Below, one piece after another: positions 45,559 through 57,301 of a stretch of DNA of 64,000 bases. Source of the DNA: Monosporascus cannonballus (taxonomy: Eukaryota > Ascomycota > Sordariomycetes > Xylariales). Below the pieces are notes generated by a model. The model was not told the origin of the DNA. It was given only the letters and a program-made list of their open reading frames with translations, and did not search any database. How positions within the stretch are numbered: position 1 is the first letter of the stretch; each line of letters starts with the position of its first letter. The DNA is taken from positions 124,001 through 188,000 of the forward strand of contig QJNS01000141.1 in NCBI GenBank assembly GCA_004154925.1, read 5' to 3'. The position numbers were made by a program, and so were the translations under genes.

Positions 45559-48500
45559 ACTCCGAAGCCTCAGAGAGAGACTGCTGCGTCTTCAGGGTTT
45601 TGATACCTTCCGCTTGGAAAACGAGCATGCAGCATGCCACAATATTAGCATCTCAAATCTGACCATCCGCACACGCTCAAAACTTGGGTATTCTAACACA
45701 CACACCCTACCCCCTTTCCAGACGTCCCTACGATTCTGATGCTAAACTTCACCCAGTTAGAACATAAAAGGTGTGGAATTGTCAGGGAAAAGGGTGCAAC
45801 AGCGTGAAAGGCAGGAAGAAGCAGTTTCGCAGGAAACTAGCAGTATATTAATTAGGCCAGTAACGCCTGTCCCTCCCAATTTACGAGACGAAGGGGGCCC
45901 TATATATATACACCTACAACCCCTATATAGCTCCTGTATAGCCCTTTTCTAGCAAAGTCCACCTTGGCACGTGACAGGAATATTCGAGGAACAATCCATG
46001 ACCGCTTCGTGAGACTGGCTTTATTTATGTTTGAACGATGATATCCGGTCCAGAAAACTTTTGAAATAAGGAATGTGTCTCAATCGCACTCTGTAATGGG
46101 ATTCGTTGTGCTAAACGGTGAAGTGATGCATGACCGGGCTGGCCCAAGACGGATATTTCGGTCGGATGGCATTCGGATGGTGGCGGATTGGAGAACCGTC
46201 CAATTATGATTGGCCCAATAAAATGACTTATGGCGTTTAATTCCAAGGTACCTTATCGTGGGCTGGGCCCTTGATCGGAATTCTGGGGCATATTACCTCG
46301 CTCGGAAGGGCGAGAAAATTGGTGAGTGGCTCCGTGCTCTACCACGAGGGCACGGAAGCAGAAGCTAACAGTGTATAGCTCGGTTCGACAGTGAGATTGT
46401 GTATCAGAACTTTGTCCTATCTTCACGGTAAGTCAACGTCTTCAATGCATAGTCGAGGTCAATATTGGAGAGGACGAGCACAGCCGCCCCTTTTACACTC
46501 ACAACAACGGAGACATGAAGAGTGTCAGGGAAATTGTAATCCAGAGATGAAGACAGAAGAGATAGCATAACATGTAGTTCACAGCATACAAAACAATTTA
46601 AAATGAACATTAATACTTACCCGTCCTTTCGTTATTGGGCGTGAATCTCTCCGTATACACATACACACACATAAATACACGCATAATGTCCCGCCAATAG
46701 ATTACTGGGACCTAACAAAGGGGCTTAAAACTTTTCCCAGCCACGTGTTAGAGTCGATATTAAGCGATGCTCAACCAAACTACATAATCCGTACACGTGC
46801 CAATTCAAGCCTCTAGATAATCCAGTATGTGAGTTACAATGTAGCATCTTATATTTTCGCGGCTTGCAAGCTACCTCGCCAGACATACAATCACTCCCCG
46901 CTTCCAGTTACTCCTGTTGTTCCTTTCTACGAGCTCATCACCTTATACCAGTACCCTTACTGGCATCCCTGAGAGTGTGATTTCCATACCCGATTTTCGA
47001 GGATGGCTCGACTGGAAGCACGATAAACAATAGATACCTGCGCGTCGTTCCCGCACAAGATTGAGTGTCTAGGCCGTGTATCCTATCCTGGGATCTTCAT
47101 TCACCCACAGAACCCATATATTCGGCATCCTACAACGTTTAATGTTATGTTCTTCAAGTCTTGGGTTCCCTACTTGGAGTTTACGAACTAGACCCGCTCG
47201 ACTACGTTTGAGTAGGTGGCACCCCTTGGAGGAATAGAACATCAACCACATCTCAAAAGAGGTAAAGAGCTAGGCTTCCAATCACTACCAGTCAGCCAAA
47301 GATATATGCCGGCCAGCGCGTTCAAGTCCCTACTAAATACTGAGTGTAAGTGACGCTGTTGACGTCAATAGGCTGAGCTCCCATCCACGATGGCAGCATG
47401 CAGGTGCTTTCGGCCCGTATGATTGGCATAAAAGTATATGGAGCAGCTGTCGCTACATCTCGAGGCTGACCGCGAGGCTCGCCAATAATATCGCGTTAGG
47501 ATCGAGATCCGTAATGGTAAATATAGTAGCGGCTACCGTCTGTGTAATCTACGATATGCTATTCGATCTACCGCTGCATATTAAGTATATAAAGTTTGGC
47601 GGCGTAAAGTACATTCCAAAAAACGTCGCAGCCGCAACGGTACAAATCATCACCTAGAGATTATGCTTGATGGCCGAACGATATCTTTCCGAATGTCGAA
47701 AGATACATTAGTAGCCGCCGCTGGATCCTACCGAACGCAGCCTTAGCGGGTTACCATAAACAGCGTCCGGGGTAATCAACTCTAGGAAAAGTAGAATCTG
47801 CCAGTGGCGTAAATTTACCCCTCTACATTGGACGCGGTATCGACACCCCAGCTTGTGGCATTTATTAGAGTCAGCTTAGGCACTCTTGTATGAAATCCTG
47901 TTGGAGAAGACGTCTTATCACCTGCCGCCCAGAATTGTCAGCCACGGCCTGGCGAGTTTGCATACATTTATCTATCTGCTATGGACTCTCTTCCCAGATA
48001 CGGACTTCTCGGGTTCACCGTTCGTCTCTCGACTATACCGCAATACCCGAGGCAAAGGGTGACAACATTCCGTTGCTCGAGCTGGATACGGAGTTCCCGA
48101 ATTGGCTCACCCGGAAAAATTTAAGTGTCAGACTTAATACCGCACTCCTCTAGGAACCTATATCACCGTTGGCGTACTGACCCCGTGGAGAGATGCTACC
48201 GACGATCCCTGTGACAGGCGGGATGACGTACAGTCGTGTTGGGTAAAGTTTCGTGTGGGTTGAATGCAGTTGAGCCAAAAATTCGCAGACCATTAGCGCG
48301 GTTAGGGACCGAGTCTCATTCATTATTCTGGCGCATTTTTATTACAGGCCTGTAAATATATGTACGGCCCTGTACATAGTAATATCACGAAAAGTTCGAG
48401 CTTTCCTTTTAATGTAAGAATTGCAGCTTCCCCGGACGACTGCGGTTAGAGCGGGACTTACGTCCTTTAATGGCGCCCATCTAATTACCAGCGTTACTAG

Positions 48501-48726
48501 TTAAGGAAAACCAATAGCGCGGTTCGGAATCGAACCTAAGTTTGTTATGTTGGCTCCACCGATAAATGCCGCACAAAAAACGTTCAACCAAACTTCTACG
48601 AAGTTGTCTAAGTATCTCGACTGCTTGTATTGGCAGTATCGCCTCCATCAAGTCCGTAAATGATCATTGCTATCTCATGGACTGGTTTCAGAGCTGTTAT
48701 GAAGCAGTTGTTGTGCGATAATGTCA

Positions 48727-48784
48727 CAGTATTTATAACGCTACTATACACCACATAATGGCGGCGTAAGTTTTGGGACAGGTA
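48727..48784 (+). repeat. 58-bp imperfect direct repeat, copy 1
   Basis: By eye about 47 of 58 positions match 49,019-49,076. The best-kept core is TAATGGCGGCGT followed by TTTTG and GACAG. Spacing between copies is 292 bp. Not recognised as a known element. Confidence 0.6.
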
Positions 48785-49018
48785 TGATCCCGGTTAGCGC
48801 TCTCTGCCAAGATACGATGTGGTCTAGTGGTAGTGTTCGTGTTAAAAAGGTTCCCTGAACGAGTTAACCGCCCCCGCTCGGCTTGGCAGGGATCGACGTG
48901 GCTTGAGGGCTAGGGCGATCCCGAATTAGACGAACCGAGGGCCCAATGCGTAGCATAGTTGATACAGATACCGCCCTGTCGGCCAACATCCGGTGCGAGG
49001 GGGGAGGGGCGCGCGTCT

Positions 49019-49076
49019 CAGTATATATAACGCCACTGCAGATCACGTAATGGCGGCGTCACTTTTGCGACAGATA
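49019..49076 (+). repeat. 58-bp imperfect direct repeat, copy 2
   Basis: Second copy of the repeat at 48,727-48,784. Both share CAGTAT, then TATAACG at the left end. No terminal inverted repeat or target duplication was seen around either copy. Confidence 0.6.
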
Positions 49077-52000
49077 ATCAGCAGTCAACGCAGTCAATGT
49101 ATGCTTGCACGGTGCCAGTAATCGGAAATCTCCTTTCGATAGTCACAGTAAGCAGTACTGCAGGAGCTTAAAAGGACCAAGTTTGCAGACATCGCCTGTG
49201 GAGAGGATAACGTAGTTGCAGAGTAATGCACCAGGATCCAACAAGTTAGATGTGTCTCATGGCGGGTCGCATTAACGCCGTAGGAGATTGAATGAGAACA
49301 TAGAGTGCGTTGAAACTCTCACGGTTTATTGCTGAAAAGTCCGATGGCCCTGGAAATATAGACTTAATAATCGCATGTATAAGAGACTTTCGGGTTATAA
49401 ACCATACTCTATAGATAAATATTGTTGTAGTGCTTATAAATGAGATATTCGAAGCCTATGCATGAGCATCGAGCGTAGTGCCTCCCTAGTCTATCCACTT
49501 TGCATAACGAAAAGGGGTTGTGGGGGAGGGGGTGTGGAGCAAGAGGATTTAATGCCATTGTGAGCAAAGGATTGATGATAGGAAGAGTGTTACTACACGA
49601 GGCCAAACAGCATCGGTTATGAGGCTGAAGCTGAGGAGGAAAGCCACCTATAAACCGCTCCGATCGTAGAATCGACCGGTCGTCTCCCATTTTATTCCAG
49701 TATATCGTAAGTTTTTAGCTAGGCTGGTAGGTATAGGTAACTTTACCTTTTGGGATGAACACAGTTATCGAACACGGTATCTTTCTGTCATTTGATTATT
49801 CTCGTCTCATAGTTACTATAGAAGCAAGCTTAACTATGAGACTTCTGGGTCGGTTTCTCTTAAGTCTTGGGACGCCATCCAATCGACACAATAGGATACA
49901 CTACCTACCACAACCCGTCCACCAAAGCAGTCAACAAATCCGACATGTTCCGTTACGGGGACGCAAGGACTTGCAGTAAGGACTTGCAGCAAGTGCAGGG
50001 AAGCCCTGGGAATTGTACGGCAGTTCTGGTTCTAGAAGATGGCACGAAGTGCAAAGCTATGGTGTCGCAAGTAGTCGTAGAGGCGATGAATTCCTGTGAG
50101 CTCTAAACAGTGGCGCCAGGTGCCTAGGCTTCACAATGTGTTAAATAAGATAATAACGAATAACTTTTAGCCAGAAAATGCCGAAGAAAGTTGCAAGAAT
50201 TAGGAGGATAAGCAGAATTACAGTTGATACGGGATTAAATTATTAAGGAGTCTCGGGATATACTGAGACCAAGTGTTGTAACGTTTACAATAGGCCAGTA
50301 GATCCTTTGGCGTCAAGTGGGCGAACGCTTCGTCCAGTTGTGTGAGGCAGGTGAACGAAATAAATAATCAAGATATGTAGCTTTCCATCCGCAGACAGCA
50401 GGCACCTCGTGATCCTGGGCGGTATGGCTACTGGGCAGGTTTGTGTTCGTATCGACGCAGCTTCTGGCGATGAACCGCGGGTCATATTGAATCCGTCCCT
50501 AGGCTCCTGTCTCAGAACCCGGTAGCAAGCGAGTGGATATCCCTACAAGCCCCAACAAGGCCATCGCGGAGCCAAACACTGGTGCAGACCTTCCGAGAAC
50601 TTTGTTTTATGGAGCGGGCCTTATCTAGAGTTATCACCAGTCCATAAGTCCTATTCGCATCCACAGCGGCATGGGTCCTCAAACGCTTAGAAGCGTAATA
50701 GAGCCGACTTCGCTTTAGACCGCTGTCCAAAGAGGCAGATAAACATTACCAAGCAGAAGCCACCTGGCCACTATATTTAGTTGTCAACACGCGCGACACG
50801 TAACTCCTCGGGGGGTAGTCCTGCTAGTGCCCCTCGTCCGATACTTTTCGATTCCTGCTTTGGGATCCGGGGTGGTCGTAGTTGATGCTAAGGAGCGACG
50901 GTTGAACTCAATTGTGGGAGAGAGGCTTGGCGGTCCCGGTTAACTCCTGAGGAGATATGATCGCCACAAGGGTCTAGAGAGCGGAAAACGTTTCAGGACA
51001 TATGCATGTTTCTTTGTAACTTATAGGGTCTACCCCTTTCGTCTGGGGTCAAGGCTGCCTCATAGACTAGCCGAGCCTACGTCACAGATAATTGTTCTCA
51101 GCCCCCGTATCATAAATAAAATTACGTTAAAATTGGGAGCACCTAATACTCAGGGGGTTTCCTTGAAGGTAACTGAGAATTTACCGGCTAACCTATGTTC
51201 CGATCTGCTAGAAGTTTTGATTTACCAAAGTCGAATTCAAGACAAACCAAGAACGCGTGAAACACGCGTTTGTTAGGCTGACACTCATCCGTTGCTTGGC
51301 TTATGTGCTCCATTCCGTGGCGTTAACCGCGCTTCCCGAGACCGTTGGGCCAAGGAAACCCTGGCTTATGATCTCTGGGCGTATATCTGTCACTTTAGGT
51401 GGGAGTCAGGGGGGTTTGCCCCTATTCCTTCAGCCGCGACGTCCGGTTCAAAGGCCCATACATACACCTCCGGAACAAGTAGTTCAGTCACCTTGTGCTG
51501 TCCCGGACAGCCTTTGGTTGGGCGTAAGTATATATCTCTGATGACTTTCACTACTATGGCTTGCGTAAGACGTTTCATCCGTCATCGACTTAGATTAGTG
51601 CTTGTGGGTTTGAGCATCGGACGAACTAATTCCTGTATAGTTAGATGGCTTGGCCCGGTTAGGTATTCGCGCCTCCCGTACCATACATATGAGCAACTAC
51701 TGAATGTACTTCAAGACAGTCTACGCTGATATTAGTGTGGTATTGCCTCTAGCACGGCCCCAGGGTATTTGCCTGGGTTGTTTTATTTCGGCCTCTTACT
51801 ACGTAATGCTCAGTATCCTGATAGGCATTCAAGCATCCGGTAGAACAGAGCGCCTCTGCATGTTGTGATTGGGTGGACGTGCGTCCTTATCGAGGAGTGG
51901 GTGGCCGTATCCTGTTGCCATAGGCTTCCAGGGTCATAGCAACCGAGCTCTACAACTCACAAGGGTATTCTTGTTAGTTACCTGCACGGCCCCAAAAAAT

Positions 52001-52584
52001 TCCCTAAACAGCTAGTATGTATACTTTCATACAATTTGCTGTCTCCTACTACTGTTCACACAGCGCTTTATCCAATTTACTGTGCCAAGCTAGCGAAATC
52101 AGATAATCTTCAGGAAAACGTTAGTCAGCTTTTATTAATGGCGACGTTTCGCGAAGGCGATATTTTATATTACAGCCGGACTTCCGGTCATATTGGAAAT
52201 TACGAATAGGTCTTAATCTGAGGCAAATACAACTATTAGTAGGTTGATAAAACGCTATATGCGGGTTGTAGTAATGACGACTTGCAGGTACGGAAAAACA
52301 GGTAGATCTCCATACCAATTCGATGGGGGGCTATTTGCTAGCTGTTAATGGAAATAAGTGGGGCGGTGGCGGTAACTAACGAAGAACGCCTCTTGTGGGT
52401 TGTAGCCCCTGAAGACCAATCCATGTGGAGGCTCGACTTTTGCGCTGTGCACCAATCAGGTCCCTGATTTTCAGTTCAAAAGGCCTTTGCAGGGTGGCTG
52501 GCCAGCTGTCCCGATACCTGCACTGTAAGTTCTTGGTAGTTCAGTTCGAAGGGCTTGTGCAGTTACTACCGAGTACACGAATTT

Positions 52585-52608
52585 CCCACTGTGAGCCTAC
52601 ACAGTGGG
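52585..52608. repeat. Perfect 9-bp inverted repeat
   Basis: CCCACTGTG, 6-base spacer, CACAGTGGG. It could form a hairpin or bind a dimeric protein. No gene is assigned nearby. Confidence 0.5.
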
Positions 52609-54070
52609 CACTAACTACCCTGATCAGCTATAAGACGATTGTATTGTATATCCTAGGATGTTAACTAGAGACGCACGTGCCACTAGGCGAACCTGGCATA
52701 GGCGTCCGTGGTAACTGACCTGTCAACTCGGATCCCGGAAGCAGGGATGGATTAGTGCATCGACCCTTAGCGCCGGGAAGGCCGTATTGTAAATCGGCAA
52801 ATGCCCCTCGTCCCAAAACATGTGCCTTTGGAGGGCGCGCATCCTGTGCTTCGATCCCCGGGGAAGCCGATCCCAGTGACGTTTAAAGTTTTGTCCCTGG
52901 CGGGATCAGGTGCCCGCCCCAAGCCGTGGGCCACTTCCTGAACTCTATAAGGTGGGGTCGATACGCACTACTTACCTAGGTGGGGAGGGCGGACTGCCAC
53001 CACTGATCTCGGGCATGCCACAAGTCTGGGCACGTCGGTCCCGTCATCATCCTTTGGATGGCCCCCTGGCATCAACAGATGGACAGTAGATGGAGGCTGG
53101 GGGAGACATGATGTAGAGTTATAGAAACCGGTAACGTGGACAGAGGCAAAAGGGAGTTCTACCAACATGGAGACTCGGCGAGGCGAGAGGGTGGTGTGCC
53201 GAAAGTTTCTTGCTAGAGACCTCGAATTAGGGATTGTTTCGGCCCCCTATTCGGAACTCGGTTCTTATATTCAGAAGCCTGAGGTGGCCACAAAATAAGG
53301 TTTAAAGTTCACCGTATGCCAGGGCCGTCATACATCGACATCATGTGTACACTCGCTTTGGCCTTACATAAGACTGACCGTTGTTATCTTCTCACGACTA
53401 TGCGAGCTCTGTAGCACAGCAAGGCCTTTCAGCAGAATATGAAATATTCACCGTAGTCAAAAGAACGTTACGATATCCCATTCATGTCGCATGACGTATC
53501 ATATACGGTTTTTGGTGGTTGATGATTTCTTTCTCATAAAGCATCGTAGCTCCGTACTTTCCGTAATCCCAAAACAAAGCTGTCCTGTATGGGTGGCGAG
53601 GCCGCCAAAGCCTCCCAGGGGTATCATAGCCGGTTTCATTTTTTCTCCTATTCCCCCGGTTTCCTTGCCCTCCGTTTCCCCGGGTCCGCTGACCAGAGAT
53701 CCGCTTCGCTCGCAAATCATAGCTACTCCCCCCTTAATACAAATCCCAAACGCCGGAGTTGATTCCGGACCCATGCTCTTCATGTCTCCCGATATAGGAG
53801 GACCTCCACGGAAACTCTTCCTCGGGCCCTCTCGGGTTCTCCACGCGTATTATCGTTACAGGTTAGTTACGCCGGCTGCACTAGTCGATAATCGATGAGA
53901 GATGTCGAGTGTGTCTTCTAAGCGAATGAAAGAGTCAAAGTATCCTTCGCACAACATTCACTGCTACCTCGTTGCTGGTGATGGCGGGTAATACGGTGGA
54001 TAGACCCAGGACTGTTGTGCCGCGTAGGTCGGAGTAAGCGGCACGACGCTGATTGGAGGGTATACAAATT

Positions 54071-54839
54071 CTACATGCCAGTTAGCGCCTCGGTTTCGGC
54101 GATCAAGTAATGCGAAAGAGGTTTCCTTATACCGTTCTTGACGTCCTCGTATCCTCCCCTATTACTGACGGAAACCGTAGCGGGTGAACTGATGGAGCTC
54201 ATGGCCGGTGTCAGGCTAGACCGATCCAGCATGGATGATGGCATGCTTGCCGCTGTCGTGACGTAGTTAGGCCCATAGTCGTCGGTATCCCGAGAGCACG
54301 GCCTAGAAACGGTGGATGATACCGGGCACGACGCGCCTGTCTGCGGCCAAGCGTCACCCGAGTCGTTCATACATGAGTAATGCAGGCCTGCTGATCCGTG
54401 CGGGCCCTGATATTCTGGCACAGACGGGATAGACGGGGGCGTCCGAGAGCATGTCCCTTGGAAAGCCGTCTGATACAGGGTGCCACTGCTGCTGCGATTC
54501 AAGCCGAAGGTTTCTCTCAGGCGACGAATCTCATCTTCCAGCGCTTTGTTCTTCATCAGCAGGTCCTGAATAAGGATTTCCCGGGTCTGTCCGCTTCGAA
54601 ACTCCTCGACCTGCCGCTCGAGGCTTTCTATGTGCTCCTTTGTGCGCTGCCGAATGGCTCGCTGGGCCTCCCGGTCGTTGGCTCGCTTCCGGGCGAGCTG
54701 TTGAGGAGAGAGCGTAGATACGCTTCTGGTGCCTGCGGTCCCACCCACGTCAGACCTAGTCCACCACACCGTGAGAACTCACGTGCCGCTTACCCTTCCG
54801 CTTGCCGCCTCTGCCTGTATCTGGCGGGGTTTTGTTCAT
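54071..54839 (-). CDS. bZIP transcription factor
   Basis: Two exons (54,839-54,794; 54,732-54,071), 708 nt, 235 aa. The 61-bp intron has donor GTAAGC, a CTGAC branch word and acceptor CGCAG. It joins K-R-K to G-T-R-S-V-S-T-L. The basic region is about residues 29-46 (A-N-D-R-E-A-Q-R-A-I-R-Q-R-T-K), followed by a leucine-zipper helix to about 90 (E-S-L-E-R-Q-V-E-E-F ... E-I-R-R-L-R-E-T-F). The A-N-D-R-E-A-Q-R-A-I-R signature is that of a fungal bZIP group often linked to secondary-metabolism or stress control. The rest is Ser/Pro-rich without a second domain, so the protein is short for that group. The intron contains a CACGTG palindrome. It stands alone between two gene-poor stretches; target genes are unknown. 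Confidence 0.88.
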
Positions 54840-57301
54840 GTTGGTAGTTGACTCTGGACTCGAGATGACCGACGAACTATTTGCTGACTGGATAATGAGA
54901 GGAGTAGTGTGGACCATAATTAATTGTGAGGTTATAGTGTTGGCATGTGTCAGCTGGGGAAGCTACATTGGAGTTGACTTGGCAAAGAGACTCCGGAACG
55001 CAATTGTAGCGCATTTGCCGAAAGGGGGCCGGATATGCTATATATTCCCTCGATATGATAAAATGCGGCCTTAAACCTGGTTTATTCATCCCATATCATC
55101 AGCAAGTCCAGATGATCATTTAACAGATGTCAGGGGCTTCCCTGCATTCTCCGGGGAACAGGGGACACATGCAGCAGGACATTGGTACTACTTGGTGAGA
55201 TTTCCACCACCACTAACGCGGCTATGTCTAGCTCTTTACTGCCCATCTCAACGGCGTGCAAGTAACTTGACGAAGGGCACACCATTTTGGTAGCGCCACA
55301 GTGCCTGTCTAGTTTCGTGAGATCGGCCAGACCTGACGAAAAGACCCACCTATGGACAGCATACGTAGTGACCCCATAGATTCCAGTGCGGAGGCGGCCC
55401 CTTCCCTCTGATTTGCGCACCAGCCGTCAACGCGTTCCCATGGTAGCAGCCTCGATTCGTTTGGCCCTTTTGCTAGTTCTAATCTATATTGGTCCGTCAT
55501 GTGCAATGGCTCGCGGTCACTGAGGGCTGGTTGGGATGGTTGCTAAATAGACTTTGCGCTAGTGTTTAGAGAGATCAATGGAGACCCGTGGCCTCTGTAT
55601 CTTGGCAATTCACCCTTTTAGCCTTAGCTGTCTTATTCACGCCATGGCAAGATACGCAGTACTACAAAGAACGCAGTTTCCCTCCACTACGGGTGCTTTA
55701 GTTTCACGTAAATCCGTAGAGAAAACATAAAGTATTCGATGTTGCTGTAAAAGCATGCTGAGCCTTGCGTCACCCGTGCCTTGTCCCCGCTACATCCCCT
55801 CGGCATCGAGGTTATTCAGCCAATCTACAACTACTCATCAATGGCATATCATCGTTGAGACTCTTTTGATCTTTAGCCCAACAGCGAGATGGGTTAATGA
55901 TGCTGTCGAATTCGAGAATCCATATGTGCGCTATCCATGTCGGACAGGCTGACGGGTCCTTCGCCAGTTACCGAGATGTCTAATGGTACGGAGGTACGTG
56001 ATGTACCACCGATCACTCGAAACGGCCGAAGTGCAACTAGATGCGCCCTAGTCAAAGAATTCTCCGAGCTTATATACCGAGAAACAGGATTTAGGCGCCA
56101 AGAGATGCGTTGGCCGTAGAGGTATACGGCCATGCAGACAAAATGTTCGATATAAGTGTTATTAACAGAGGGGAGATTGCAGGGAGATGTTTGAAGGTAA
56201 TCTGAAGGTAAGATTGATTACAATGCACCAAAGCATGGGGCTGTTTGTGTAACGTAGGTTTATGTAGTTGACGTCGGTTGAAGCCATTTATTACTTAATT
56301 TACGGGAAGGGGGGTGCCCTGTCAAAGAGTCGCATTGTAAGAGACTGAAGGCCGGAAGTATCTGCAGAGAACACGGGGGAAACAAAGCGGCATGGATGGA
56401 ATGATGACAATCAAGTGGTATACGATAGTTGAACCGTTTGTCATCTGATAATGAATGTACCTTCCGGGGCGGCCCTCTACGCCATCAACATACATGGTAT
56501 TGGAATGATTGTGTTCATGCCGGGTAATGCCATTGGGCCGAACTAGTTATGCATATACGGAACGCTCTTGTCTAGTGGCTGCAGGAGCATACAGTAAGTT
56601 GTCTGAGACGTCTTAGGCGAATATCGTAAATCCCCTTGCCCGTACGCTGGTCGATGTTGTGCCATTGCAAATTGTTGGCTCTAATGGCAGAGTTCAGCGC
56701 TGAAAAAACCAAGTACCAACCATAACGCCTTCTTCCCTCGCCTTCAATGCATAGATGTTAAAGCCTATTATGTGCATGCACGCGTGTACCTCGCTGGTCC
56801 CTCACTTCCAAGCTACATAGAGTTGGGACGATAATCTTAAACCTTAGTGCATAAGAATAGCTCGACTACGTCAAAAGTTGTAAGTGCTGCCCAATGTTTA
56901 GGAGTTCCGTCTGGTGGTCTAATGATGCTGCTCTGGTTAATATGGTTAATTAGGTAAAGTCAAACCTTGAACTTTAGTTGAAATACCCCTAAACGCACTA
57001 TGTGGCTGGTTCCTGCGAGGCATCAGCCAAATCCAACTCTCCCGTCAGCCCTATCAAGCGCGACAGGGTCTGGAAGAGTCTGGCGCAGGTTGTTGAGAAG
57101 TATCAATTTCATTCCCCATTCCTTGGGGTATGCTTCCTGGCTTACCATAGGAAAGAGGTCAGGCTACCGTATCACGGATGCATTCAGTTTGATATCTGTT
57201 CACGCCGATATACATGTCTAGTCTTCCGACACTTGTTGATACTACTTCTCTACCCATTGAGGGTTCTGGCATCTCCCGAAACCAAGCGATAACAACTCTC
57301 C
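54840..57301. other. Gene-free stretch upstream of the bZIP gene
   Basis: About 2.5 kb, containing the bZIP promoter and the 3' region of the pseudouridine synthase gene. Short open frames on both strands (for example 57,002-57,292) are not recognisable. Nothing else supported. Confidence 0.55.

Larger units (their letters stand above)
43892..54070. other. About 10 kb without a recognisable gene
   Basis: Normal base composition, not AT-rich. The longest open frame I noted in its central part is 145 codons (51,292-51,729), about what chance gives in this much sequence. No splice-joined frame gave a recognisable domain. Contents that can be described: a GAAA microsatellite (about 45,530-45,558), a degenerate 58-bp direct repeat (48,727 and 49,019), a hairpin at 52,585-52,608, and a possible hydrophobic-protein relic at 44,450-44,850. 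It may be a decayed gene region, old non-RIP repeats, or long regulatory or non-coding RNA sequence. Confidence 0.55.

Noticed and set aside
47438..48120. Long decayed gene read in one plus-strand frame
   Set aside because: About eight stops in 230 codons is close to random expectation, and no block resembles a known family.
48510..48600. tRNA gene on the minus strand, because of a GGTTCGATTCC B-box-like word
   Set aside because: No matching A box at the right distance, and the flanks do not form acceptor or D stems.
48815..48870. tRNA gene on the plus strand, because of TGGTCTAGTGGTA (A-box-like)
   Set aside because: No B box follows at 30-60 bp and no cloverleaf can be drawn; at most a tRNA-like fragment.
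51292..51729. 145-codon open frame as a real gene
   Set aside because: Roughly one frame of this length is expected by chance in 10 kb of six-frame sequence. No recognisable motif, and a second frame overlaps it.
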